From an uncultured Pelagibacteraceae bacterium (GTDB taxonomy: Bacteria > Pseudomonadota > Alphaproteobacteria > Pelagibacterales > AG-422-B15): a stretch of DNA of 38,480 nucleotides. The translations under genes and the position numbers were made by a program. Below are positions 9,380-17,693 of the stretch, one piece after another; within the stretch, counting starts at the first letter, position 1, and every line of letters begins with the position of its first letter. Below the pieces are notes generated by a model that was given only the letters and a program-made list of their open reading frames with translations, did not search any database and was not told where the DNA came from. The stretch lies in contig CACANZ010000008.1 of the NCBI GenBank assembly GCA_902533965.1, forward strand, positions 1 through 38,480, given 5' to 3'.

Positions 9380-10597
9380 TTACCTAGCGTAACGTCTTAA
9401 ACCATCAGGCGTAAAGAAGCTAGCAGGCTTCTCTTCACCATTATATATAGTCGGAACTGTACTGAACCCAGTACCTAATTGGTTATTACCAGTATAAGTT
9501 CTAGTTGCAAAGTCAAATGTAAACTCACCTTGAATATTACATTCATCGGCTTCAGTGCCTTCAATACCTGTAACCATTGTTCCAATTTGATGTCTCATTA
9601 GTTCTTGATTATCATCGTATGCATCCATAATTGATAGATTATAGAAATCATCATCCATTATGTAGAATGTTCTTGAAGCGTAAAGATGTCTTTGTCCAGG
9701 TTTTAATTGAGCGTGAACAATATGAACATCTCTTTCTTCATAACGTACATAGTCAGGATTTAAATGACTCTGTCCATGAGTAGTTTCAAGTGCATTTTCT
9801 GCAAGTGCTTCATTAGCTGCAGGGACAATCATTGTCTTTTTGCCCTCATACTTCCAATCGTATTTATCTTGAGCGCCATTGAAGCCACCATACTGATCCA
9901 CTACAACAATTCCGCCACCAGCAAGAAGTACTGTGTCATAGGTAATGTCAGGTGCTCTTCTTACACGTCTTGTTGCAGGGTTGTACTGCCACGCTTTACG
10001 GGGCTGCACATAACTATCAATAAAGTCATGAACAAGTGTTGTTGTTCCAGCTGATCTAGGCGGACCTAAGTTTTTCTGCATGAACATCGCATAGATATTC
10101 TTATCAGCGTATTGTGATACTGTGTTTGGGTTTCGAGGAAACACAATATTTGTTTCTTGCTGACCTACAATAATAGAGCCATCTGCTTGAACGTTGGTTG
10201 ATGTAGCTACACGGAAAACTGAAGATGTATTACTAGAATTCAATCTCATATTCCAAATGAAGTGTTGAGCCTCAGTTGGGTTTGGGAAAGGAAGCTGACC
10301 CATATTAGGAAGCTCTAAACCTTCATTGTCGTTTATCATCGTACCATTTGTCTGAGATATAGCTTTAATCTCTGCAGGAATTTTACAGTCAGCACCAGTT
10401 TCATAGACATGAATTTTGTAAGTATCAGGATAAGCTGAGAACATTGTTATCTGCCCTGGAGACAACAAGTCTGTATATTCAGTATAGTTTGAACTATCTA
10501 CTGTATACTTATGACCATCAGCAATTACCGAAGTAACTGAAAGACCAAAAGCTGCTACCAGTGAGATAATTAAGTTTTTTATATTCATTTTATTCAT
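9380..10597 (-). CDS. DUF1329 family periplasmic protein (LolA-like fold family)
   Basis: A 405-residue secreted protein. The signal peptide is about 1-26 (ends SVIADG). Family landmarks are LLSPGQITMFSAYPDTYKI, RKAWQYNPATRRVRRAP (near residue 205), YGGFNGAQDKYDWK, and the C-terminal FFTPDGLRRYAR. DUF1329 proteins resemble the LolA/LolB half-barrel and are thought to carry a lipid or other hydrophobic ligand; function is not firmly known. From memory, most relatives have an extra N-terminal stretch containing a GNxxGxIPxW motif. Here the signal peptide runs almost directly into the SPGQ region, so that part is missing. The ATG at 10597 has a GGAGAGGA ribosome site about 6 bases upstream; the ATG at 10588 is the alternative. 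It lies 18 bases after DUF1302. Confidence 0.9.
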   Translation of the reverse strand: MNKMNIKNLIISLVAAFGLSVTSVIADGHKYTVDSSNYTEYTDLLSPGQITMFSAYPDTYKIHVYETGADCKIPAEIKAISQTNGTMINDNEGLELPNMGQLPFPNPTEAQHFIWNMRLNSSNTSSVFRVATSTNVQADGSIIVGQQETNIVFPRNPNTVSQYADKNIYAMFMQKNLGPPRSAGTTTLVHDFIDSYVQPRKAWQYNPATRRVRRAPDITYDTVLLAGGGIVVVDQYGGFNGAQDKYDWKYEGKKTMIVPAANEALAENALETTHGQSHLNPDYVRYEERDVHIVHAQLKPGQRHLYASRTFYIMDDDFYNLSIMDAYDDNQELMRHQIGTMVTGIEGTEADECNIQGEFTFDFATRTYTGNNQLGTGFSTVPTIYNGEEKPASFFTPDGLRRYAR

Positions 10598-10615
10598 TAT
10601 ATTCCTCTCCCTAAA

Positions 10616-13252
10616 TTAAAATGCATATGAGAAATTTGCAGAGACATAGTCTTTGTCAACACTCGAGTTATTAAGTTCGTCACCTAGCTCCATTTGATAA
10701 CTGATACTAGATGTTACACCACCAGACGCAAAGGTAGCACTAGCAGTAGCACTCATTCTACCTTCAACAAATCCACCAACTGATGACGGAGCGTCACCTC
10801 TAAGATCGTGGTTAAAACCAAGAGATGGAGTGAATGACCATTTCGAATTATTGAAATTATTATATGTCATTGCACCTCTTAATTTATATGCGATTGCAAG
10901 GTCGTCTGCACCAGAGTTATCTTCACAGTAACCAGCGCCAAACAATCCGTTTGCTTGTCCTGAGAATAAAGTTGATACCCCAGTAGAGTTTCTACATCCG
11001 TTTTGGTAAACATCATGTCCCTGTTGGAACTGACCAGATGAAACAACACCTTGAGCATAATTTAAATCTGGCACAGATACTGCACCGATATCAATTAATA
11101 AGGATGCCGAATCTGCTCCAGCATTAACTACAAATGGTTCAGATGCAGTAAATGATTTCGCTAAGTTCACGTTAGCAGTCCAAACATCAAATTCTGCTGT
11201 TCCATCACATTCATTATAATTAGCAACCGTGGCTGCTTTTCCTGTTGCAGATGAAAGGTCACAGTTTGGTGTACCTGACCACTTTTGCGCTGCCAACGCA
11301 AGTGCTTCAGCTGCAGTCGCGCTCGCAACGCCTGTTATACTTTGTATTAGCGTTCCATATGTACTATCGATCAAGTTGTTTACTAGATCACCTACACCAA
11401 TTTGAAGTGGATGATCTGGTCGATAAGCAAGCTCAAAGTTTGTCGCCCAACCACTAATACCTGTTGATAATGATAAACCCATAGTTTTGATATCCTCAGG
11501 ATAATAGACTTGATACCTTCCACCATTAGCAAATGCAATTGTTGAAAGCGCAGCTATAGACGCAGACTGGAATGTAGCATTTACTCCATTAGCATGCATC
11601 GCAGCCCAACACTCTGCACCGTCATGGAGGTATGCGCCATTCATAAACGCACCGTCCACAACACCAGGAAGTAATCCACAAATCGTAGGACTATATTGAA
11701 TTCCTGCAAGTGCTCTTTCAAAGTTTGTTACTGTTGCGTTAGTGAAATCTAGTTGAGCAAGCCCCGTTGGAGCCGCACCAGCTGCAACATTCAAATAAGC
11801 AAACACATCAGTCGCATATCCATTAGTTATGCCTAACATTCTTATACGAGGTGTATTTGAATGTGAGTTATTGAAATAAAGTCCCCATTCAACACCAGAT
11901 CCAACAGTGTCAAGATAACCAGTTAAGTTTAAGCCGTATTGACCGCTGTCTTTTGCTTTAGCATCAGGTGCTCTTCTAATATAGAGAGTTCCAGCTCTAT
12001 CGCCACGTCCAGGATACTGTCCAACAAGAGTTGAAAATGCTGTTCTAAGCTGTGCATCAGTTAATGAACTGTTCGTACCTGCTGCGTGTCCACCCACAGC
12101 ATTGAAAAAACCATCGACACTGCCACCACTAGCAGCTCCTTGGAATATAGCATCATAAGTAGTTCCACCCAAAGATGCTAATATTGAAAGCTCCTGCGTT
12201 GCATGACCTGAACCGAAGTGTTCATTAAATAAATCGTACACAACACTGTACGAGTCTTCTGTAGAACTCCATAATGCGGCGTCTGTACATTTTGTAAGTA
12301 AGTCTGCAGGAGTTGTAGGATCTTTGCCAGCAATACAAGCAGCAATGTCATGATAACCCATACCGGCAGGTAAACTTGTATCTTCATTGTAAAGAGCTGA
12401 ACTGATGATACCTTGTTGGTTACCGACACCAACTAAGTCACTTCCAAAAAATGATCCAGAGGCATCAAGTTCTAGTTCTTTTTGTTCCAGTTGTACATAA
12501 GCATCAGCTGTAATACCACCATCTAAGTAAGCAGTTACTCCAACCATCGCTTGTGGTAGTAAAGCATCTTTCAACTGTGCGCCGGGAGAACGTAGTATTG
12601 GGAGAGAAACTGGGTTTACTACGTTAACACCAATTGGGAAGAGAGCTGTTCCACCCTGACTTTGTACATAACTACCAAATGTTACATCAACGTTTGCAGA
12701 TAAGGGTGCAGACATGTATGCATTACCAAGTTTAACGTCACTTTCTAAATGGTCTTCAGCATCTCCAGACAATTTCTTAAAGCGTGGATTGTTTATGTCT
12801 ATCACTGGGTTGATCATAGCGATACCCGATAGATTTAAACTAACACCATTAGCATTCGAACCATTAAAGCTCAGAGATATTGATTGACCAGCATCAATAA
12901 CATCACCTTTATCAAAATTTAATCTGCCATCGTCACCAAGTACTGAACCTACATCAACAACTTTCGAAGCTGTGTTCCCATAATTGTCAACTCTTTTGTA
13001 GTTACATCCACCATTTCCTTCGTGCGGTGTATAACCAACTAAAGCACTCAGTGCAGAACTTGTTTCTGTTGGTGAACCTGAAACTAGAAAACAATTATTC
13101 TCTTCAGCTCTAACTGAAAAACCATGAGTAACAATTGTATCAACATTTCCAGTAAATCCTCCAAGATTTACTTCAACAGCTTTTGATGAGCTTGCGCCGA
13201 TAACCACAAAAAGCAATGCAGACGCAAATAACGTAATTGATTTTTTTAACAT
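10616..13252 (-). CDS. DUF1302 family outer-membrane beta-barrel protein
   Basis: An 878-residue protein with a signal peptide (about 1-25, ending SSSKA) and a C-terminus ending in Phe after alternating residues (ANFSYAF), the signature for outer-membrane insertion by BAM. DUF1302 hallmarks include RRAPDAKAKDSGQYGLNL, VEWGLYFNNSHS and the long run of aromatic/polar strands. Length is above many relatives (about 550-700), owing to Ala/Gly-rich loops with several cysteines. The family is poorly characterised; members co-occur with DUF1329 and often RND exporters in strains handling hydrophobic compounds. No RND gene is seen in this window. The start has a strong ribosome site (AGGGGGAGA) just upstream and is preceded by an 18-base palindrome. 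Confidence 0.87.
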   Translation of the reverse strand: MLKKSITLFASALLFVVIGASSSKAVEVNLGGFTGNVDTIVTHGFSVRAEENNCFLVSGSPTETSSALSALVGYTPHEGNGGCNYKRVDNYGNTASKVVDVGSVLGDDGRLNFDKGDVIDAGQSISLSFNGSNANGVSLNLSGIAMINPVIDINNPRFKKLSGDAEDHLESDVKLGNAYMSAPLSANVDVTFGSYVQSQGGTALFPIGVNVVNPVSLPILRSPGAQLKDALLPQAMVGVTAYLDGGITADAYVQLEQKELELDASGSFFGSDLVGVGNQQGIISSALYNEDTSLPAGMGYHDIAACIAGKDPTTPADLLTKCTDAALWSSTEDSYSVVYDLFNEHFGSGHATQELSILASLGGTTYDAIFQGAASGGSVDGFFNAVGGHAAGTNSSLTDAQLRTAFSTLVGQYPGRGDRAGTLYIRRAPDAKAKDSGQYGLNLTGYLDTVGSGVEWGLYFNNSHSNTPRIRMLGITNGYATDVFAYLNVAAGAAPTGLAQLDFTNATVTNFERALAGIQYSPTICGLLPGVVDGAFMNGAYLHDGAECWAAMHANGVNATFQSASIAALSTIAFANGGRYQVYYPEDIKTMGLSLSTGISGWATNFELAYRPDHPLQIGVGDLVNNLIDSTYGTLIQSITGVASATAAEALALAAQKWSGTPNCDLSSATGKAATVANYNECDGTAEFDVWTANVNLAKSFTASEPFVVNAGADSASLLIDIGAVSVPDLNYAQGVVSSGQFQQGHDVYQNGCRNSTGVSTLFSGQANGLFGAGYCEDNSGADDLAIAYKLRGAMTYNNFNNSKWSFTPSLGFNHDLRGDAPSSVGGFVEGRMSATASATFASGGVTSSISYQMELGDELNNSSVDKDYVSANFSYAF

Positions 13253-13280
13253 TTAGTCTCCCCCTAAAATATAAATAATC

Positions 13281-13298
13281 AACAATAATATTATTGTT
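13281..13298. promoter_or_regulatory. 18-bp perfect palindrome upstream of DUF1302
   Basis: The sequence AACAATAATATTATTGTT is a perfect palindrome with no spacer, centred 37 bases before the DUF1302 start codon. Its size suits an operator for a homodimeric repressor, or it lies in the 5' leader as a small hairpin. AT-richness makes chance palindromes more likely, so the assignment is tentative. Confidence 0.4.
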
Positions 13299-13395
13299 AA
13301 ATTTGAACCATTGAACTGAAAAAAATCACTTAAGTCAAGGAATTAAAGTAAGGAAAATGCCCAAAATTAAGTTATTATTAAAGAATAACCTCTGA

Positions 13396-13419
13396 AAATT
13401 TCCCCATAAACAGGGAAAA
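13396..13419 (-). terminator. Possible weak terminator after hemD
   Basis: A 6-bp stem TTTCCC/GGGAAA with an 8-base loop is followed on the minus strand by TTTTC. It lies about 70 bases beyond the hemD stop. It would end the hemC-hemD transcript before the DUF1302 leader. The rest of 13253-13488 shows no gene. Confidence 0.35.
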
Positions 13420-13488
13420 AACTCTACTTGGTCAATCTCGATTCAGCTAGAGAGAGAAAATATGCGATAACTGTGACAATTATACTTA

Positions 13489-14208
13489 TCAAAGCCTCAG
13501 ATATATAGAACAGGCTTTCTTTAATAATGATTGAAGCTGAGGACTGCTAGCATAACTTACTCTATATTTTTTATTTTTGAGTATCTGCGCTATCTCTTTA
13601 CTTAAGCTTACAAAGTGAATCTGATTAATAATGGATTTTTCAAGTTTGTGTCCTCGATAAATTTTTAAGAATGTTTTACAAGCGAGCTTTGAAAAAAGTA
13701 AAACTATTTTAACTTTTTGTTTTTTAAGCTGTACGAGAGTATTTTTAGAAAATTTTTGATTTGAAATAACATTATATAATATATTTTTTTTTGATTTCCT
13801 GTTTAATTTTTGAAGTTGTGACATGAAATCTCTATTAAAGTGATTTCCACAGAGATATTCAAAACTATTTTGTTTGTGAAGTTTATTTTTTTTTATTTTA
13901 GATATTAAATCATTACTATTTGTAGCTATCAATTTTACATTAAATCCGATTTGTTTAAGCTCAAGAGAAGTTTGTTTTCCCACAGCAATGAATAAACTTT
14001 TTTTTATATTTTTAAAATTTGGATTACACTTAATCGCTTTTACAGTTTGTTTACTAACAACGATAAATATTTTATTTTCTTCTTCTTTTAAAGATTTGGA
14101 TAGGAATTTAATTTTGTAAATTGGTTCACTTAAACTTTTAATTTTCAATAAGCTTAAATTTTTACGTATATATCTATTATCTTCGTTAAGGCGAGTAATT
14201 AAAATCAT
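13489..14208 (-). CDS. hemD: Uroporphyrinogen-III synthase (diverged)
   Basis: A 239-residue protein that would cyclise and invert hydroxymethylbilane to uroporphyrinogen III. HemD is one of the least conserved heme enzymes. The recognisable parts are the start MILITRLNEDNR (family: LxTRP near residue 5), VVSKQTVKAI, IFVAVGKQTSLEL-like text and the end SYASSPQLQSLLKKA. It is strongly Lys- and Asn-rich. Identity rests largely on the 23-base overlap with hemC, the usual hemC-hemD order in this class. HMBS and UROS act sequentially on an unstable intermediate, which fits coupled expression. Confidence 0.8.
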   Translation of the reverse strand: MILITRLNEDNRYIRKNLSLLKIKSLSEPIYKIKFLSKSLKEEENKIFIVVSKQTVKAIKCNPNFKNIKKSLFIAVGKQTSLELKQIGFNVKLIATNSNDLISKIKKNKLHKQNSFEYLCGNHFNRDFMSQLQKLNRKSKKNILYNVISNQKFSKNTLVQLKKQKVKIVLLFSKLACKTFLKIYRGHKLEKSIINQIHFVSLSKEIAQILKNKKYRVSYASSPQLQSLLKKACSIYLRL

Positions 14209-15148
14209 TTATATTATTTAATTTATTTATTTTTTCTTGACCCACATCTTTAAGTATAGTCTGTGAAAGCTCGTCAGCTAATACAAGGTATTTATTTTTT
14301 ACATCAGTTATATCTTTTGAAAATATTTTTAAACCACTATGATCAAAAATTTCACATTTTATAATTATAACGTCATCTTTAATTTTCGCATAAACTGATA
14401 TTGGACTGTTGCAATTAGCTTTTATAGTTTTTAGAACCTTTCTTTCAGTGAGTGATGCAATTTCTGTCTCATGATGATTAATGATTGCAAATACATCTTT
14501 TAAATTATTTTCACGTTTTGATTGTATTCCAATAGTGCCTTGACATGCTGCAGGAAGAAAATTTTCTTCATCCAGCTCCTCTGTTACTTGATCAAGTAAA
14601 CCCAGCCGTTTTAGTCCCGCAAAACTTAAAATGATTGCATCATAATTATTTTCTCTAAGCTTTTTAATGCGCGTATCTACGTTACCTCTTAGCAATTTTA
14701 TCTGAAGATCTTGTCTTAAGTTTAAAATTTGTGCCCTTCTTCTGATAGAGCTTGTTCCAATAACTGATCCAGGAGGCAGGTCAAAGAATTTCTGACCGGA
14801 GTTTGATAATAGCGCTTCGCGGTGGTTTTCTCTTTTAAACCAACATATTATATCAAGCTTATCTGAGCTATCCTCTGCTGGGACATCTTTCATAGAGTGA
14901 ACACCAATGTCTACTTTGCTTTTTAATATTTGATCCTCAATTTCCTTTATAAATAAACCTTTACCACCAATCTGATCAAGTCGTTTTTCATTATGAATGT
15001 CTCCTTTTGTTTTTATAGTTTTTATAACAAATGACTCATTAGTAATTTTACTTGAAACACTTACTAATCGATTCAGCAATATGTTGGTTTGTATTCTTGA
15101 TAACTTGCTATCTCTAATTCCAACTAAAATTCTGTTTAAATTTGACAT
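14186..15148 (-). CDS. hemC: Hydroxymethylbilane synthase (porphobilinogen deaminase)
   Basis: A 320-residue enzyme polymerising four porphobilinogens. The family segments are VGIRDSKLSRIQT near the N-terminus, IGVHSMKDVPAE, GTSSIRRRAQILNLR, LLRGNVDTRIKKL, and the dipyrromethane-cofactor cysteine in IKANCNSPI (about residue 247). QIGGKGLFIKEIE is also standard. Length is normal. It is divergent from tsaD, with 44 bases between the start codons. Its last 23 bases overlap hemD. Confidence 0.96.
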   Translation of the reverse strand: MSNLNRILVGIRDSKLSRIQTNILLNRLVSVSSKITNESFVIKTIKTKGDIHNEKRLDQIGGKGLFIKEIEDQILKSKVDIGVHSMKDVPAEDSSDKLDIICWFKRENHREALLSNSGQKFFDLPPGSVIGTSSIRRRAQILNLRQDLQIKLLRGNVDTRIKKLRENNYDAIILSFAGLKRLGLLDQVTEELDEENFLPAACQGTIGIQSKRENNLKDVFAIINHHETEIASLTERKVLKTIKANCNSPISVYAKIKDDVIIIKCEIFDHSGLKIFSKDITDVKNKYLVLADELSQTILKDVGQEKINKLNNINDFNYSP

Positions 15149-15163
15149 AAATTATTATTCTTA

Positions 15164-15182
15164 AATGTATATATGATACATT
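15164..15182. promoter_or_regulatory. Inverted repeat between hemC and tsaD
   Basis: The arms AATGTAT and ATACATT (7 bp, 5-base spacer) lie within the 44-base gap between the divergent hemC and tsaD starts. The site could be an operator, or it may simply contain overlapping -10 elements, since both strands read TATA-like sequence here. Chance is possible in AT-rich DNA. Confidence 0.3.
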
Positions 15183-15192
15183 ATTAAATAGT

Positions 15193-16275
15193 ATGACAAA
15201 AAAAATAATACGAGTATTAGGAATTGAATCGAGTTGCGATGAGACATCGGTCTCGATCGTTGAGAAAATAGATAGTAAATTCAGAGTTCTGTCGAATGTA
15301 GTGAAATCTCAAATTGATATTCACAAATTTTATGGTGGCGTTGTACCAGAGTTAGCGGCGCGTGCGCATTCCGATATAATTGATAAATTGGTACTCAGAG
15401 CATTATCTGATGCAAAAGTGACATTTAAGAAAATTGATGCAATATCTGCGACCGCCGGACCTGGTTTGCTTGGCGGACTTCTCGTTGGAGTTGTGGCTGG
15501 AAAAACACTTGCCCATTACTTAAATAAGCCTTTCATCGCTGTGAATCATTTAGAGGGACATGCTCTTTCAATTAAACTAGAAAGAGAAATAGAATACCCC
15601 TATCTGTTGTTATTAGTTTCAGGGGGTCATACGGAATATACGATCATAAAAAACTTTAATAACTACAAGCGAATTGGAACAACAATTGACGATGCATTGG
15701 GTGAAGCGTTTGATAAAACTGCCCGTCTTCTTAAATTAGGTTATCCAGGTGGCCCCGAAATTGAAAAATATGCTGCTTTGGGTAATGAAAATAAATTTAA
15801 ACTTCCTATGCCGTTAATTCATGAAAATAATGCACATTTTTCATTTGCAGGCTTAAAGTCTGCAGTGGCAAATATTGTTGCTAAAAATAGGTGTACAGAA
15901 AAGTTTAAAAAAGACATGTCAGCATCATTTCAAGCAACTATAAATAAAATTATTTTCACCAAAACTCAAAATGCGATTAATGAATATAAACGAATCGTAA
16001 AAACTAAAAAAAATTTAAAAATTGTTGTCGCTGGAGGCGTTGCTGCAAATAAAAGCATTCGTAGTTCACTGAAACAACTTGAAACTATAGAAAATTGCGA
16101 ATTTTTATTTCCGTCGATCAAGTATTGTACTGATAACGGTGCAATGATTGCATTAGCTGGAATTGAGAGATATGAAAGAAATAAATTTAATAAATTAAAT
16201 TTTAAGCCCCGGCCAAGATGGCCTCTGGATAAAAATGCTATTTTTATGAAGGGTAAGAGAGCCGTTGAAGGATAA
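15193..16275 (+). CDS. tsaD: tRNA N6-adenosine threonylcarbamoyltransferase
   Basis: A 360-residue TsaD (Gcp/Kae1), which transfers the threonylcarbamoyl group to A37 of ANN-decoding tRNAs with TsaB and TsaE. The start reads IRVLGIESSCDETS. The metal site is HLEGHA (His119, His123), followed by LLLLVSGGHTEY, DDALGEAFDKTARLL, and VAGGVAANK near the C-terminus. The end RPRWPLD is also typical. Its 3' end overlaps gpsA by 11 bases. The order hemC facing tsaD-gpsA is common in alphaproteobacteria. Confidence 0.97.
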   Translation: MTKKIIRVLGIESSCDETSVSIVEKIDSKFRVLSNVVKSQIDIHKFYGGVVPELAARAHSDIIDKLVLRALSDAKVTFKKIDAISATAGPGLLGGLLVGVVAGKTLAHYLNKPFIAVNHLEGHALSIKLEREIEYPYLLLLVSGGHTEYTIIKNFNNYKRIGTTIDDALGEAFDKTARLLKLGYPGGPEIEKYAALGNENKFKLPMPLIHENNAHFSFAGLKSAVANIVAKNRCTEKFKKDMSASFQATINKIIFTKTQNAINEYKRIVKTKKNLKIVVAGGVAANKSIRSSLKQLETIENCEFLFPSIKYCTDNGAMIALAGIERYERNKFNKLNFKPRPRWPLDKNAIFMKGKRAVEG

Positions 16276-17263
16276 TATTAAATATAAAGTTGGTGTGATT
16301 GGTGCAGGTGCATGGGGAACTGCATTAGCAAATATTATATCAAAAAAGGAAAAAGTTATTTTATGGGCAAAAGAAAAAAGTGTTTGTGATAATATTAATA
16401 AAATATCTGAAAACAAAAGATATTTGCCAAAGATTAAATTAAGTAAAAAAATAAAATGCACTACATCAATTCTTGATGTAGCCAAATGTGAAATTTTATT
16501 TTTAGTTTCGCCTGTTCAATATTTATCAACAAATTTATTAAAGTTAAAAAAAGATATTCAAACTAGTACAATATTTGTTTGCTGCTCTAAGGGAATAGAG
16601 ATGAATACTCTGAAATTACCAAGTGAAATCGTAACCTCTATTTTTCCTAAAAATAAGATTGCTGTCATTTCAGGACCAAATTTTGCCGCTGAGATTGCAA
16701 AAGATTTACCGGCTGCTACTGTCGTTGCGTCAAAAAGTGAAAGTGTTGGAAATAAAATTGCACAACTCATTAAGTCTCCAACATTAAGGCCTTACTTATC
16801 TGATGACATTATTGGTTCACAAATAGCGGGTGCTCTAAAAAATATTTATGCAATTGCGAGTGGTATAGTTTTTGGAAAAAAATACGGCGAAAACGCAGTT
16901 GCTTCAATTATATCAAGAAGTTTTGCAGAAATAAAAATTGTAGCCCAATCCATGAACGCAAAAAAAAGTACGCTCGCTGGACTGTCTGGTATGGGGGATT
17001 TATTTCTCACGTGCTCATCAAAAGAGTCTAGAAATTTTTCTTTAGGAATTGATCTCGCAAAAGGTAAAACACTTAATCAAATCATTGAAAAAAAATTTTC
17101 AATCGCTGAAGGAGTATTTACTGTTAGAGCTCTCAAGAAACTATCGATTGAAAACAAATTGGATTTGCCAATCAATGACGCTATTTATAAAGTTTTATAC
17201 CGTAAGAAAAATATTGATGTTACAATTCAAGAACTTTTGAATAGACCAATTACAAAGGAATAA
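16265..17263 (+). CDS. gpsA: NAD(P)-dependent glycerol-3-phosphate dehydrogenase
   Basis: A 332-residue GpsA making sn-glycerol-3-phosphate for phospholipids. The Rossmann loop is VIGAGAWGTALA (11-22). SGPNFAAEIA, the catalytic Lys in AGALKNIYAIASG, and GLSGMGDLFLTCSS match the family. The likely start is TTG at 16265, inside the tsaD end; no in-frame ATG precedes the Rossmann loop. A purine-rich AAGAGAG lies just upstream. The rare start and the 11-base overlap suggest translational coupling to tsaD. Confidence 0.95.
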   Translation: MKDNIKYKVGVIGAGAWGTALANIISKKEKVILWAKEKSVCDNINKISENKRYLPKIKLSKKIKCTTSILDVAKCEILFLVSPVQYLSTNLLKLKKDIQTSTIFVCCSKGIEMNTLKLPSEIVTSIFPKNKIAVISGPNFAAEIAKDLPAATVVASKSESVGNKIAQLIKSPTLRPYLSDDIIGSQIAGALKNIYAIASGIVFGKKYGENAVASIISRSFAEIKIVAQSMNAKKSTLAGLSGMGDLFLTCSSKESRNFSLGIDLAKGKTLNQIIEKKFSIAEGVFTVRALKKLSIENKLDLPINDAIYKVLYRKKNIDVTIQELLNRPITKE

Positions 17264-17264
17264 A

Positions 17265-17681
17265 ATGAACTACTGGTTAATGAAATCTGAACCTGAAACA
17301 TGGTCATGGGAAGAGCAAGTTAAAGCTGGTAGTAAAGGTGAAGGTTGGGACGGCGTCAGAAATTATCAAGCATCCAACAATATGAAAAAAATGGAAATAG
17401 GCGATCTTTGTTTTTTTTATCACTCTGTTAAAGAAAGAGATATTGTTGGTATAGTAAAAGTCGTTAAGAAATATCATCCTGATCCTACTGACAAATCAAA
17501 GCGTTTTGGCATGGTATCCGTAGCAGCTGTAAAGGCCCTAAAAAATAAAGTAAACCTATCTCATATAAAAGAGCATCCAAAACTCAATCACTTAGCCTTA
17601 GTCAAACAGTCGCGTCTCTCAGTAATGCCTATCGATAAAAAGTCATGGACAATTATTTGCAATCTCGGTGGTATCAAATAA
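17265..17681 (+). CDS. EVE domain-containing protein
   Basis: A 138-residue single EVE domain, a fold related to PUA and YTH that binds modified bases in nucleic acid. The start MNYWLMKSEPETWSWE, then WDGVRNYQASNNMKKM, and GDLCFFYHS are diagnostic. VGIVKVVKKYHPDPTD follows. In alphaproteobacteria it usually sits in the tsaD-gpsA neighbourhood, often with a YciI gene between. Here YciI is absent and only one base separates it from gpsA. Its target in this organism is not known. Confidence 0.93.
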   Translation: MNYWLMKSEPETWSWEEQVKAGSKGEGWDGVRNYQASNNMKKMEIGDLCFFYHSVKERDIVGIVKVVKKYHPDPTDKSKRFGMVSVAAVKALKNKVNLSHIKEHPKLNHLALVKQSRLSVMPIDKKSWTIICNLGGIK

Positions 17682-17693
17682 GATAATTTCCTT

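Noticed and set aside
14186-14208. Frameshift suspected where hemC and hemD overlap
   Set aside because: Both proteins are complete, with normal start and end segments; the 23-base overlap is compatible with compact alphaproteobacterial genomes.
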